Translations under genes and position numbers: made by a program
The notes under the pieces: generated by a model
Told to the model about the DNA's origin: nothing
Seen by the model: the letters and a program-made list of their open reading frames with translations, nothing else
Database searches by the model: none
Shown: positions 1-11,772 of the stretch, piece by piece
Position numbering within the stretch: the stretch's first letter is position 1
How the letters are laid out: each line of letters opens with the position of its first letter
Assembly (NCBI RefSeq): GCF_030052815.1
Contig: NC_079494.1
Location: 39,356,467-39,420,466, forward strand
Source: Hevea brasiliensis
Taxonomy: Eukaryota; Streptophyta; Magnoliopsida; Malpighiales; Euphorbiaceae
Reading direction: 5' to 3'
DNA: 64,000 bases

Positions 1-1572
1 AGCATTGTAGGTGATAGCATTGGGTTTAACCCCCAAACCTTCCAAATCGTGAAAGAATTTAATTGCTTCATCAACCTTACCTTCTCTGCTTAGCCCACCA
101 ATAAGTGAAGAGTAGGTGATTATATCAGGCTTAAGACCCTTTGCTCGCATCTCCCTCAAAAGTTCCACAGCTTGATCTGTTTTCCCCACCTTGGAAAGCC
201 CATCAATCACAGTGTTGTAAGTGATCAAAACTGGTGAACATCCTTTGCTACTTAGCTGATTAAGTATCTCAACTGCAGCATCAACCTTTCCATCTTTGCA
301 TAGGGCTGTGAGCAAAGTGTTGTAGGTCACAATATCTGGATAACAACCTCTAGAGACCATTTTCTCCAGATACTCAATTGCCCTTTCCATCTTCTTTTCT
401 TTACAGAAACCATGTAGCAATGGGTTGTAACTTAGAGAATTTGGAGTGCATCCATGCCTATGCATCTTCTCCAATATGTCAATTGCTCGACCTAACAAGC
501 CCTTACGGCACAAGAAATTAATCAATATATTGAAAGTAACAACACTAGGAGAACAACCTTTCCGAACCATTTCAGCCAGTAGCTTCTCCGCATCAATCCA
601 CCTCCCAGTGCCACACATGCTACGCAAAATAATATTATGAGTAATCACATTAGGTTGGCATCCATATGATGGCATGTTGTTTAAGAACTTGATCGCTTCA
701 TCCAATCTCCCTTCCTTGCATATTCCATTGACAAGAACATTGTAAGTAACCACATCTGGATTGCATCCCCTACTCCGCATCTCATCTAAGAGCTTCATGG
801 CTTGTCCAACCCCACCTTCTCTGCAAGTTGCCTCAATTAATATGGTATATGTGATCACATCTGGATAACACTCCTTTTCCAATTGCCGATGGAGAACTTC
901 CATTGCTTGCTTCAATTTCCCACTATCACATAAAGCACGGAGAATTGTATTATATGTAACAACATCAGGGGCAACACTCATTCGGTCCAGAACCCTTAAG
1001 GCATTATCAATCTCCCCTGCCTTACAATACCCACTAGTCAATACATTATAAGTGATTACATCAGGAACCGCCCCAGAATCCTCTACTATCTCCATAACCC
1101 GAGTTGCCTTCCTAGTTTTTCCAATCTTGCAAAAACCACGAATTAAACTTGTACAAGGGATTATATCAGGAATATCCCCTCGATAGACCATGCTCTCGAG
1201 AAACCTATAACCTTCTTCTAATTCCCCATTCCTAATCAATTTACGAAGATGATTATTGCTCTCATCTTCCTCCAAATTCGGAAAAGAATGCAATGGATTT
1301 GAAGGAACGCGTCCATTTCCCAATTGCCCATTTGGCGACTTATCAAAACTTTTAACTTTACCATTGGAACGAAAAGCTGCAACCCCAGAAACTGCAAAAA
1401 CCCGACCCGGTTTCAACTTTCTATTGCCTAGAAAGACTTTCATGCCTGAATCAGCTTTAGCCCTAACCCTAACTCCAGCAAAACCACTGCTGCTTCTAAT
1501 ATTTTCTCTATGGAAGTGTTGAAATGTGCAAAACCCTTCATGGGCATGATGTGTATGTACTATCAAATCCAT
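1..1572 (-). CDS. P-class pentatricopeptide repeat protein, At1g09900-like (3' end outside window)
   Basis: The minus strand reads open for 524 codons from the ATG at 1572 to the window edge. The first residues (MDLIVHTHHAHEGF) line up with the start of Arabidopsis At1g09900, and an in-frame TGA lies just upstream, so this start is well supported. After about 100 residues without repeats come roughly twelve tandem 35-residue PPR motifs, each with a (V/I)xTYNxLIxGxCKxG-type helix pair, running to the edge. At1g09900 is about 598 residues, so some 75 are missing here. No E or DYW editing domain is visible, which places it in the P class. Members of this family bind organellar RNA and affect its stability, splicing or translation; the target cannot be read from sequence, and organelle import is inferred. 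No frameshift or stop is seen. It is the only host gene in the window. Confidence 0.93.
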   Translation of the reverse strand, partial: MDLIVHTHHAHEGFCTFQHFHRENIRSSSGFAGVRVRAKADSGMKVFLGNRKLKPGRVFAVSGVAAFRSNGKVKSFDKSPNGQLGNGRVPSNPLHSFPNLEEDESNNHLRKLIRNGELEEGYRFLESMVYRGDIPDIIPCTSLIRGFCKIGKTRKATRVMEIVEDSGAVPDVITYNVLTSGYCKAGEIDNALRVLDRMSVAPDVVTYNTILRALCDSGKLKQAMEVLHRQLEKECYPDVITYTILIEATCREGGVGQAMKLLDEMRSRGCNPDVVTYNVLVNGICKEGRLDEAIKFLNNMPSYGCQPNVITHNIILRSMCGTGRWIDAEKLLAEMVRKGCSPSVVTFNILINFLCRKGLLGRAIDILEKMHRHGCTPNSLSYNPLLHGFCKEKKMERAIEYLEKMVSRGCYPDIVTYNTLLTALCKDGKVDAAVEILNQLSSKGCSPVLITYNTVIDGLSKVGKTDQAVELLREMRAKGLKPDIITYSSLIGGLSREGKVDEAIKFFHDLEGLGVKPNAITYNA

Positions 1573-2085
1573 ACCTCAAGCTACTTATATTTAAAAATCA
1601 AACATTCATGCCTGACACAAAATTACTTCAGGAAATCCAGGTACTAAGGACTTCACAGGTTCGTTTCGCGTTAAGTAGACGAATAGACAAGTTAAGTGGG
1701 ATTTTGGAGAGTGAAAATCAACTCATAGAAAGAGAAAGAGTGGATAGACGAAGCTTACCATAAAGAATGCTCCATAAGAAGAGAGAAGCCAGAACGATTT
1801 GCGTGTTCGGTGTTTGCTTATCCAGTTTGTGTCGTCTTCTGGATTCTGCAGGGTTACGTTAAGATATTGATTTCTTGTTCCGCAGAGGCGTGCGGTGACA
1901 CGAATGATGGCAATGGGTATAGGTGGGATTTTATGGAGGGCAAATTAGGCCTGTTATTGAGGTGAGATAAATGGATCCGAAGAATTGGATCTGCCCAAGT
2001 TAGAAACTTGGACTTCCCTTAAACGAAAGGTTTGGGAATTAGGAATAATTACGCAGCCGGTCTAGCACCCCAAGCTCAGCATACG
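1573..2085 (-). promoter_or_regulatory. 5' flank and probable 5' UTR of the PPR gene
   Basis: This is the last non-AT-rich stretch before the repeats. On the minus strand a donor-like GTAAGC near 1755 and an acceptor-like TTTTGTGTCAG ending near 1611 could bound a short 5' UTR intron (inferred). Short plus-strand open frames here have no recognisable product. No clear TATA box was found. Confidence 0.3.
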
Positions 2086-3442
2086 GTGATTTTTTATTTA
2101 AGATTGCAACGGGTTAATTTTTCACAAGTATCTAATCTAATTAAATTTTTATAGAATAAATTTAAATAATATATAATAAAAATAAAATTTAAAAAATAAT
2201 ATTAATAACGGATTGAAATTAAATTTAAATTTTATATATTAAATATACGTTATCTAAATTCATTTTTATAAATAATTAGTTAATATTAAATATATTTTTT
2301 TTATAATAATATTTATAAATTTTATATTTTTATTTTAAATAAAATAAAATTTAAATATTTTATGAAATTATTAAATTTTAAATATATATTATTAATAAAA
2401 ATATTTTTTTAAAATTATTAATTAAAATGTATAAAAGTAAATGGTTTTGAATATTTTTTTAGTAATAATAATTGAGTCTAGGACAGATTCAAGTAATTAA
2501 TAATAAAATTTAATGACAGGTATGAGTTTTATAAATATTAATCAAGTTTAGATTCAAATTCAAATAGGATGATTTTCACAAATACCTTACCTGTTATCAT
2601 TCTTTTTTAATATCATATTCGAAAAACGTCAAATACAAACGGACATGTCACTCAAACCTCGGTTCTCTATATCTTTATCATATGTTAAGTCATCTCCAAA
2701 GGGACATATTAAAGATAGTAATGAGTTAGATATTTTCAAATATTTAACCAGATCGATCAAATCATATTAAAATGAGTTTAAGTAATATATAACTAAAGTT
2801 CGAGTTTAAATGATAATACATTTATTGAATTTGAGTTGACTTCGAGTTTTATGAATTGGTACCATTATAAAAAATATTTATATAAATAATTAATTAAATA
2901 TAAAATATATAATTTTAAAAATACTATTTGTAAATGTCCATATATTATATTTTAAATAAATAAAATTTAAATATTTTACAAAATTATTAATTTTTAACAT
3001 ATAAGTTATTAATAAAAAAATATATCATGTAAATTATTAATTAAAATATATAAAATTAAATGGACTTAATATTATTAAAATAAAAATAATCAAATTTAAA
3101 ATAAATTTAAATAATTTATAATATTTTTTAATTAAATTTAAATTAAATTTAAGCATTAATAATAATAATTATATTTGAATTCGAGGAAAATGATTTGCGG
3201 GAATCCCTATCACAAATTTGAGGTGGGGGAAGTGGGCACTTACCCGACAGCCCTGTAATTTTCTTTTAAATATATTTTATTTTTGTCCATGTAATAATTT
3301 GAGTTTATCCCGATATTAGAAATATATATTTATCTATAACTTAGATATATATTTTTTTATTTAATATCACTCATTTATTCCATAAAATTAAATTGCTCAT
3401 ATATTAAATTTAAATTATAATAGTTTTATACTAAGTGAAAAG

Positions 3443-3444
<2 letters not shown>
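2086..3444. repeat. AT-rich intergenic DNA with a diverged duplication about 615 bases apart
   Basis: No gene is seen. The stretch around 2266-2590 recurs around 2880-3215 in the same orientation. Both copies carry the run TTTAAATATTTTA followed by AAATTATTAA and end near a GATTTTCACAAAT / GATTTGCGGGAAT block. The copies are strongly diverged. The origin is unknown; an old non-autonomous element is possible. Confidence 0.45.

Positions 3445-3511
<67 letters not shown>
3445..3511. repeat. (AT)n microsatellite
   Basis: An uninterrupted AT dinucleotide run of about 67 bases. A minus-strand open frame across it (tyrosine/isoleucine repeats) is an artefact of the repeat. Confidence 0.95.
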
Positions 3512-3515
<4 letters not shown>

Positions 3516-3530
3516 GGGTAAATATTTTTC

Positions 3531-4375
3531 TAAAATTGCCATATGGCATGTTGTAAAAAAAATTAAAATACAAAAATAATAACAAATTAATTATTATTTT
3601 AATTAAAAGATTATAAAATATTTTTAGTGCACTTAAAGTAGTGTTTTCTTTTTCATAAAAAAATGAATCATTTTTATAATATGTAGAGTAGATATAACAT
3701 GATTGTGAGAGATAATATGTGTATACTGGTAAACCTAATAATCTCTCTTTTAAATTAGTAAAAATAATTTCACATTTATTACCTTTTGCATAATGATTAA
3801 TAAAAAAAAAATTCAATACATATTGGTAGGAAATTACTTTATTTTTTATTAATTTCTCTTTTTTAATTAATAAATTAATTTCACATGCTTTAATAGGAAA
3901 TCTCTCAACTAATTCCTTGCTAATTTTCTTTCTTTTTTAAATTAGAAAATCCCTCAACTATAACTATGTTATAATTTCTTTAAAACAATAAAAGGAAATC
4001 CATTTTAAGATAGAAATAAAGAAAATAATATATTATTAGTTTTTTCTTTAATCTTTCATTATTATTTTTCAATCCTTTAATTATTAATTATTATCATTAT
4101 AAAAATGTATTACAACTATTAAATCCAGTTTCTATCTATCTACATAAAATTGTTATATGGCATGCTATAAAAAGAAATTAATATACAAAAATAATAGCAA
4201 ATTAATTACCACTTAAATCAATAAAAATTTCATATTTAATACTTTTTATACAATAATTAATGAAAAAATTTCACTCATATTTGTACGAAATTATTCAACT
4301 ATTTTTTAATTAATTTTCCTTTCTTCATTAATAAATAAATTTTCACCTATATAGAAAGTAATTTCTTTAATTGGT
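3531..4375. repeat. AT-rich DNA with a second diverged direct duplication, offset about 614 bases
   Basis: The block starting AAAATTGCCATATGGCATG at 3532 recurs at 4146 as AAAATTGTTATATGGCATG. Both copies continue with similar order: an ACAAAAATAATA run, a TTTCACAT/TTTCATAT block and a TTAATTAATTT-like stretch. No coding capacity is seen. Confidence 0.45.
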
Positions 4376-4392
4376 TTTATATACAAATACTT

Positions 4393-4534
4393 AACTCAAT
4401 TCAACTCAACTCAACTAAGCCTTTATCCCAAAAATTTGGGGTCGGCTATATGGGGTCGGCTATATTGATTCTCTTTCTCCACTCTAAATGATTTTGCGTT
4501 AAGTTCTCAGAAATATATAATGCTTCTAAGTTAT
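4393..4534 (-). pseudogene. 3' terminal piece of LINE A: last ORF codons and tail
   Basis: After removing the solo LTR this piece continues the LINE reading frame (LEALYISENLTQNHLEWRK and so on) to a TAG near 4448, then the short 3' UTR and the repeated TCAAC/TTGAG tail at 4393-4418. The equivalent uninterrupted join is visible in LINE B at 11773-11870. Confidence 0.75.
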
Positions 4535-7500
4535 TGTCACACCTTACCCCTCTATAAGGCATAACATGATCCCGTAGAATACCTAATGAACTACCAAACT
4601 TCACTCAGCGATAACTTATTAAGTACCCTACAAGGGATTTTAAAACAATTTTCTCACTTTTGTTAAGTAGTGAGCATTTTCTAATAGGTATTTAAAATAT
4701 TTAATTAAAATTGAAACTAGTTAAAAATTTTGGCCTATTTTATTTTTTCACAAATTTTATAAAAATTTTGACAGAGTTCCGTTTATATTTTGAGAAAATA
4801 GTTCTTCAAATACCTATAAAAAGCACTTCCAAAAATTTTCTCAACCACTACTTCAATTTCACAATCAATCTCAACAATTTCTCAAATATCAAATTCAACA
4901 GTCAACATTTCTCAATTTCCAAAGTTCAATCATCAGTAAAATAATATCTATCAATCTCATTCAAATTAAAATAAAACATTTCCATTCATTAAAGACAACA
5001 ATCTATATATATACATCATACCAAAATCTACAGTATGAAAATTCAAACTAAATTTTATTACAATTTTATACAAACTTTGTACAAACTGCTCAAGACCGAT
5101 TTACATGTCCATACATTTATGTGCAATACATACATCAAAATAAATATTTACAGGCAGGGTATAAATTATACCCGATAACTTCAAGCTGATAGATCCTTAA
5201 TCCTTAGCAGCTCAGTCTGCTGCTCCTCTAGTCTCTATATCTGCGACAGTAATAAAAGCTATCATTGAGTACTAGGACTCAGTGGTGCACAACATACTAA
5301 AATAATCTTTATGCAGAACTTAAATCATATTTATTCGAAAATTTGACTGAACATGAGAATTAAATACAAATCATGCATTATGAGATTTTAATCCTAATCA
5401 ATTTCATTTTGAAGTATTAAATCACATTTTATAAAACCCACAGTTAGTTCATGCCATTCGAAACAAATAGAATCTCAATAGCCAGAGGCTAAAGAGAAAT
5501 CACATCACAATGCTAGCTAGCTCAAATATATGGATATCCATTCACATCCTCTTCTACTGGCACACCTCAACACTTCTCTAGAGAAGGAATCAAAATTCGA
5601 AACTAATTACCCCCACTAGTCGTGCTAGTGAGGTGTTCAAATATATGGTCATGACACTGTGGTTTCAAAACTTATTTTAACAATTTGCTAAACATTATCA
5701 TTTCAAATATACATAGTAACTTTCACAATTTAAATCAAAACATCATAAATAAGGTCACAATACTTTCAACAATTCAAAGCAAAAGTAAAATGCATATTTC
5801 ATTCACTTAATCAATGAATTTTAAAGCATAGTGATGTTGTGCACAAACCTCAAGCGATTCGCCTCTTGGCCTTGACTCGGTTCCTCGGGTTCTTTCTTGG
5901 TATTCTTTTTAACTGAAACGCATAAGTTTACAGTGTTTTAGTACTATGACTTAGCATAAATCCAAAAATAAATTTAACTTCACTTTTACCTAGCTCTAAC
6001 GTGCTAAACTGGACATTCTTGAAATTTTGTGTTTCGGCGTTACTATTTACTACACTATTCAAGTCAAATTGTTGACTTTCTAAGGCTTAATAAGTATGGG
6101 AATTCCAACTTCACCCACATACCATATTTTGGTCACTAAATTTGTTAGTTTTGGTTTTTTATTCAAATTCTAAGTCTTTTAAGCAAATTTGATAATTTTC
6201 AGTTTTGGTGTCTAAGGTTGCACTGTTCCATTGGTCACTTTTCTTTTAGAATTTGGCAAAACTTCCTTCATAGAAAATGTTCCCTATTGTCTTAAGTTTA
6301 TTCTCCTTTTTGAATCACTCCAATTGGAGTTTTGTAACTCAAGTTATGGCCATTTGAACTATGGCTGCCGAATTAGATTCAACCCAGATTTTTTGGGCAA
6401 TTTTGGTTCTAACAGTTTTAGGTCACCAACTTTGGGTGGTCAAATGACTTGGTTAATGGCATAATTTGGGTTTATATTCTTCATAAAAGTTTTAGATCTA
6501 TATCTAAACTATCCACTGGTAAAATTTCAGGTCATTTTGACCTGCCTAGCTCAAGTTATGGCCAAATGAATAAATACTGTTCATTTGGTCAGTTTGCATA
6601 GGGACAGACTGAGATTTTTCAAGTTTGGTCAATTTATTCACTAGGTTTTGGTCACTTTTTAGGCATGCTTCCTAAATGAAAATTGTGTCATTTAGTGTCT
6701 ATTTTCATTATCAATTGGTCTCATACCAATTGGACTTGTAAAATTGCATTTTTGGTCCTTCAAAGGTAACTTGGTCATGCTGCCAGTAGCATGACCACAC
6801 TCAATCCGAATTTGGTTTTGATTCAAACACCTCTAACACTCTTCATTAGGTCACAAATGACCATTTCTCACTTCACATTAGGTCAAAGACATCATTTACC
6901 ACTTCCTCACATTTTTGTCACTAAACCCTAAGTGTCTAAACCCTAAGTGTCCAAACCCTAACCACACTAAATTGTTGCATTTAGCTAATTTCAAAGCTTT
7001 TAACTATAATCATTCAACTAATGGAGGTCCATAAACTCATTCAAATCCATCAAACCATACAATAACACCCCCATACAAATGCTGGCCAAAAATCAATTTG
7101 GTCCTCCACACATTTTTTTTTATTTCATTTCATTGGTTTCTAAGTTCATTTAAGTAACTAAACATGCATTTAAAGTAGAAAATTGAAAGTTAGCATACTA
7201 ACCTTTCTTAGAACTTCAATTCCTTCAAATCTCTATCTTTTGTATTTCTTTCCTCTTTCAATCTTCTTCTCAAGTGACTAAAACAAGTTTTAATGAGGTT
7301 TCTATGAAAGCTATTGAGGTTTAATGAATGAGTGCAAGCTTTAATGGAGGATATCCATGGAGAAGTAAGGGAAGGGTTTCGGCCGGCTTGGGTTAGGAGA
7401 GAAGATGAGGGAAATTTTTTTTCTTTGTTTTATTTTTTTCTTACTCAATAGATATTTAACTTAGTCAAATTTGGTAGGAAATTAAAAATCAATTATGACA

Positions 7501-8073
7501 TCATTTTGATGTTATAAAGTGATGTAATTTGCTTTTTCTTTTCTTTTCTTTTTATTTTATTTATCTATTAGTTCTTTAATTTAATTCTCGATTCTGAAAT
7601 TTTTTTTTCTCCGATTTTATTTGATAATTAGGTCAGGAGTCAGCTCTAGGGGTCAATTGACCAAATTGCCCCTCGCCGGTTCAACCCGGTTTGCAAATAA
7701 TTCAATATTTCTTCTGGCTCCCTTACCTAATTATTTGACTGACTTAACAATTCTTTTTCGTGATTTTCTCTTTTCCACTGTGTTTATAATGGTCCTAAGG
7801 ATAGCAGCGTCACATTTTACGGTTCGAAATTTGAGTTTAAAACGACTTCGCAATCATTCCTGAGAAGGTCATCCATCGCTGTGACTCTCGGCTCGTTTAA
7901 CTTCTTATGTTCTGTTTTTCTTGTTTATACTTAACTAATTGAACATTACTAATTATTTGTGTTTATGGCTCTCTAGTTGTCTTAAGTATGGTTCTAATCC
8001 CCTTAATTGTCTGGACCTACATCGGTCACCGGAACAGTGAAATATACCAGGCTATACAAATAGGGGTGTTACA
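4535..8073 (-). mobile_element. Solo LTR 0 of a Ty3/gypsy chromovirus, inserted in LINE A
   Basis: The 3539-base block starts TGTCACACCTTACCCC and ends GGGGTGTTACA on the plus strand, is flanked by GTTAT repeats, and has no internal coding region, primer site or second LTR. Its ends match the LTRs of Element III, so it is a diverged member of the same family in minus orientation. It arose when LTR-LTR recombination removed the rest. Inside it are three spaced AAACCCTA motifs (6923-6960), a donor-like AAG/GTTAGT on the minus strand at 7202, and degenerate copies of the AGTTATGGCC repeat (for example 6342 and 6554). No gene is seen in it. Confidence 0.88.
6923..6960. promoter_or_regulatory. Three telobox-like AAACCCTA motifs at exact 15-base spacing
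   Basis: AAACCCTA occurs at 6923, 6938 and 6953, making a short 15-base tandem repeat inside the solo LTR. Teloboxes of this type are known in plants as binding sites for TRB proteins and as Polycomb-recruiting elements; a function here is inferred. Confidence 0.5.
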
Positions 8074-8078
8074 GTTAT

Positions 8079-9849
8079 GTTGTACTACTCTCATCCAAGT
8101 CAGTTTAGGTCTACCCCTATTTTTCTTTCTATCCTTTAACCTAATGTGCTCTACTTGTTTAACTAGAGCCTCTGTATGTCTACGCTTCATATGACCAAAC
8201 CACCTCAATTTCCCTTCTCTCAATTTATCCTCAATTGACACTACTCCTACCTTTTCTCTAATACTCGCATTACAGAATTTATCTAGTCTAGTATGGCCAC
8301 TCATCCATCATAATATTTTCATCTCCGCAACTCTTATCTTAGACACATACAACTCCTTCAGTGCCCAACACTCACTACCATATAACATGGCCAGTCGTAT
8401 GGCTGTACGGTAAAATTTTTCTTTCAACTTATTGGAAATTTTGCGATCACATAAAACTCCCATGGCACGTTTCCACTTTAACCATCCAGCTTTAATCCTA
8501 TGACTAACATCCTCCTCACATCCCCCATCTACTTGAAGGATTGAGCCGAGATATTTAAATTGATTACTTTGGGGCAGTACTACTCCATCCAAACTAACTC
8601 CTTCCCTATCACTAGTTCGGCCTTCACAAAACTTGCAATGCATGTATTCTGTCTTCGTTCTACTTAACTTAAAGGCCTTTGACTCTAGAGTGCTTCTCCA
8701 AAGCTCTAGCTTTCTATTGACTCCTTCTCGTTTCTTATCTATCAGAACTATATCATCCGAAAATATCAAGCACCAAGGGATACTCTCTTGTATATGTTTT
8801 GTCAATTCATCTAAAACTAATGTAAAAAGGTAAGGGCTTATAGCTGAACCTTGGTGTAATCCAACTGAGATAGAAAAATCTCTTGTCTTCCCTCCCACTG
8901 TGCGCACAATAGTAGTTGCTCCTTCATACATATCCTTTAATACTTATATGTACCTAATAGATACCCTCTTTTGTTCTAGCACTCTTCATAAGATATCTCT
9001 TGGAACACTATCATAAGCCTTCTCCAAATCGATAAAAATCATATGTAGATCTTTCTTCACATCTCTATATTTCTCCATCAAGCTTCTAATGAGAAAGATC
9101 GCTTCCATAGTTGAACGACCGGGCATGAAGCTAAATTGAGTGGGAGAGATAGAAGTGTCCTGACATAGTGTATATTCCTCAACTCTCTCCCATAACTTCA
9201 TAGTATAGTTCATGAGTTTAATTTCCCTATAATTTGAGCAACTCTGTATATCTCCCTTATTTTTAAAAATAGGTACTAAAATACTCCTCCTACATTCATC
9301 AGGCATTTTCTTTAAGTTTAGATTCTTATTAAACAATTTAGTTAACCATGCCACTCCCACATCTCCCAAACACTTCCACACTTCAATTGGTATTCCATCA
9401 GGTCCACAGGTTTTACCTACTTTCATTCTCTTAAGTGCTTCCTTTACTTCTAAAGATCTAATCCTTCTAGTATAATTCACATTCTTTTCTATTGCTATGT
9501 AGTCTATATTTCCGCTATTACCACTTTGACTATTATTAAAGAGATCATCAAAATAATTTTTTCATCTTTCTTTAATGTCCTCATCTTTCACCAACACTTT
9601 TCCTTCTTTATTCTTAATGCACCTAACTTAATTGAGATATTGACATTTCTTTTCTCTCCTCCTTGCTCATCTATAAATATCTTTCTCCCCTTCTTTAGTT
9701 CTAAGTTTCTCATATAACTTTTCAAAGGCCTGCACTCTTACTTGATTAACTGCCTTTTTTGCCTCTTTCTTTACTATCTTGTACTGTTCATATGCCTCAT
9801 TATTATCACACTTAGGTAATTTCTTATACCATTCTCTCTTTCTCTTCAC
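8079..9849 (-). pseudogene. LINE A reverse transcriptase, broken
   Basis: Several minus-strand frames together give an RTE reverse transcriptase. Visible blocks are the NYRxIKLM motif near 9210-9230, FIDLEKAYDSVPR (motif A) near 9000-9040, GLHQGSAISPYLF (motif B) near 8830-8870 and FSDDIVLI (motif C, with A changed to S before the DD pair) near 8745-8770. The C-terminal region includes YLGSILQVDGGCEEDVSHR and the GRPKLTW segment near 8090. A stop and a frame change separate motifs A and B around 8931-8986. The frame then runs into the solo LTR at 8078, where the LINE is interrupted. Confidence 0.85.
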
Positions 9850-9879
9850 TGCCTTTTGTACTTCCTCATTCCACCACCA

Positions 9880-10924
9880 TCTCTCTTTTGAGGGTCGTTC
9901 ATGTCCTCTAGACTTTTCAAGTACTTTTTCTGGTTGCTTCTCTAATCTTTGATGCTATATGTATCCACATACCATTGGCATCCACATCTAGCTTCCATGC
10001 TTCGAACTCGAGAAGCTCATTTTTGAACTTCACTTGCTTTACTCCTTTGAACTCCCACCACTTTGTTCGAGTTACACTATTTCTTCTAATCTTACTTGAA
10101 TTGTTCTTAAACTTAACATCCAAGACCACCAACCGATGTTGACTTGTTAAAGCCTCTCCCGGAAATGACCTTACAATCCTTGTATAGAGCTCTATTTGTC
10201 TTTCTGGTTAAGAGGAAGTCAATTTGGCTTCTATGTTGCCAACTTTTAAAAGTCACTAAATGCGACTCTCTTTTTATAAAGTAGGTATTTGTTAGTATTA
10301 GGTCGTATGCCATAGCAAAATCCAGGATGTTTTTTCCTTTCTCATTTCGGCTACCAAACCAAAATCTCCATGAACATTCTCGTAACCTTGCCTATCACTT
10401 CCTATATGTCCATTCAAATGTCCACCAATGAAAACATTCTCTTCATTCGGTATGCTTTGCATTAGATCATCCATATCTTCCCAAAACTTTTGTTTACTCT
10501 CACTATCTAATCTTATTTATAGGGCATAAGCACTAACTATATTTATTGTTTCTCCTTCTAGTACTAGCTTTACTAGTATAATTCTATCTCCTACTCTTTT
10601 CACAGCTATCACAGTATCTTTCAATGTCCTGTCTATGATTATGCCCACTCCATTCTTGTTCCCCTCCTTTCCAGTAAACCATAGTTGGTACCCTGAGTTA
10701 CCCACTTTCTTACTTTTCTCTCCTACCCATTTGGTCTCCTGAATGCAAGTAATATTCACCATTCTCCTTTCCAAGGTATCCACAAGCTCCATTAATCTTC
10801 CTGTAAGTGATCTAACATTCCAAGTACCAACCCTGATTCTCTTCCTATCCTGTTCCTTCCTAATTGATCTCCTTCTATGATATCTTCTATTAGTCTCTAT
10901 GCCTATCTTGTATTCTTTTTTCAC
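9880..10924 (-). pseudogene. LINE A AP-type endonuclease, broken
   Basis: The minus strand from 10924 gives the start of an exonuclease-endonuclease-phosphatase fold: GTWNVRSLTGRLMELVDTL, then CIQETKWVGEKSKK with the catalytic glutamate of the QETKW block, then GVGIIIDRTLKD. A stop after 10517 and frame changes follow. Further on are SQIDFLLTRKTNRALY (10190-10250) and a degraded HRLVVLD-type block near 10120. The enzyme would nick the target for reverse transcription. At least three frame breaks make it non-functional. Confidence 0.82.
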
Positions 10925-11243
10925 TATTTATTCTACTATCTGTCCTATGGACTAACTTCTTTACCCACACCCATCCTTGATGTGGGAACCCTTGCTCATT
11001 TAACACCACACTGGGGTGTCGGCATGGTGCGTCGCTTTTGGTGAACGCCTTACACCCTTACATATTTCTCATTACACCCGGGCTCTGATGTAGCATATCG
11101 TAAGTACAGGATACCCCAATGTTTATATCATTTGAATCCATATCATGAGATGTGATGAAATTTTTACGCTGGTTGTCACCTACCGCAACCGTCCTTCTTT
11201 ATCCGGGCTTGGGACTGGCTAAGTACAAACTACTTAGGCGGAG
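10925..11243 (-). other. 5' leader of LINE A
   Basis: The stretch lies between the endonuclease start and the 5' end. On the minus strand it begins CAACTCCGCCTAAGTAG and carries CCCGGATAAAG, CCCGGGTGTAATGAG and CACACTGGGGTG-type sequence. No stable open frame is seen. LINE B cannot be compared because its 5' part lies beyond Element I. Confidence 0.6.
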
Positions 11244-11257
11244 TTGGTTTTATACAC

Positions 11258-11259
<2 letters not shown>

Positions 11260-11297
<38 letters not shown>
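11260..11297. repeat. (TA)n microsatellite
   Basis: About 38 bases of TA repeat directly beside the 5' end of LINE A. Confidence 0.95.
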
Positions 11298-11302
<5 letters not shown>

Positions 11303-11743
11303 TAATTATTTTTTCTTAACTGTACTAATAGAAAAAATTGATTTATATGGAGGATTATTTTATATTATAATTAACCTGAAATTAATTTAAAATTGAACCA
11401 TTCCTTCTCAAAGAAAATAGAAAGTTAATCATTATTTTGTTATCTTTTTACACTTTACATGATCATTATTAACGTCATTTTCTTTTCTTATTTATAAATT
11501 TAGAACATACTAATTTTATTTAATATACTTTTGATATAAATAAAATAGGTAATAAAAATAAAATATGAAATAATTAATTAAAGAAGTGAAAATTATTTTT
11601 TAAATTTTTTAATATATATTCTATTTAGTGCTAAATAATTTCTTACCGTTACTATATATTATTCTTCTCTATTTGAAAATAAATAAAAATTATTTTTTTA
11701 TAGATAAAATAGGTCATAAAATAAGATATGGAGTAATTAATTA
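11298..11743. repeat. AT-rich spacer between the two LINEs with a short internal duplication
   Basis: No gene is seen. The string ATAAAATAGGTAATAAAA near 11540 recurs as ATAAAATAGGTCATAAAA near 11704, both followed by an A-rich run ending AATTAATTAA, giving a period of about 165 bases. Confidence 0.4.
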
Positions 11744-11772
11744 ACTCAACTCAACTCAATTCAACTAAGCTT

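Larger units (their letters stand above)
4393..11243 (-). mobile_element. RTE-type LINE copy A, near full length, split by a solo LTR
   Basis: Read on the minus strand, a 5' leader (11243 to about 10925), endonuclease, reverse transcriptase and a pentameric TTGAG-rich 3' tail follow in order. The tail and the motif AATTTGGGGTCGGCTATATG at 4433-4452 (plus strand) are typical of the plant RTE 3' end. The LINE is interrupted after 4534 and resumes at 8079, with GTTAT duplicated at 4530-4534 and 8074-8078. The string TTGGTTTTATA at 4371-4381 and 11244-11254 may be the LINE's own target duplication, although about 11 bases lie between it and the tail on the left. RTE elements copy by target-primed reverse transcription and have one EN-RT frame. 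Many frameshifts show this copy is dead. Confidence 0.85.

Noticed and set aside
446..1763. Plus-strand open frames over the PPR gene
   Set aside because: They are antisense shadows of the minus-strand PPR frame and its 5' flank.
3415..3816. Minus-strand open frame of 133 codons
   Set aside because: About a quarter is the (AT)n repeat read as Tyr-Ile; the rest is AT-rich with no family resemblance.
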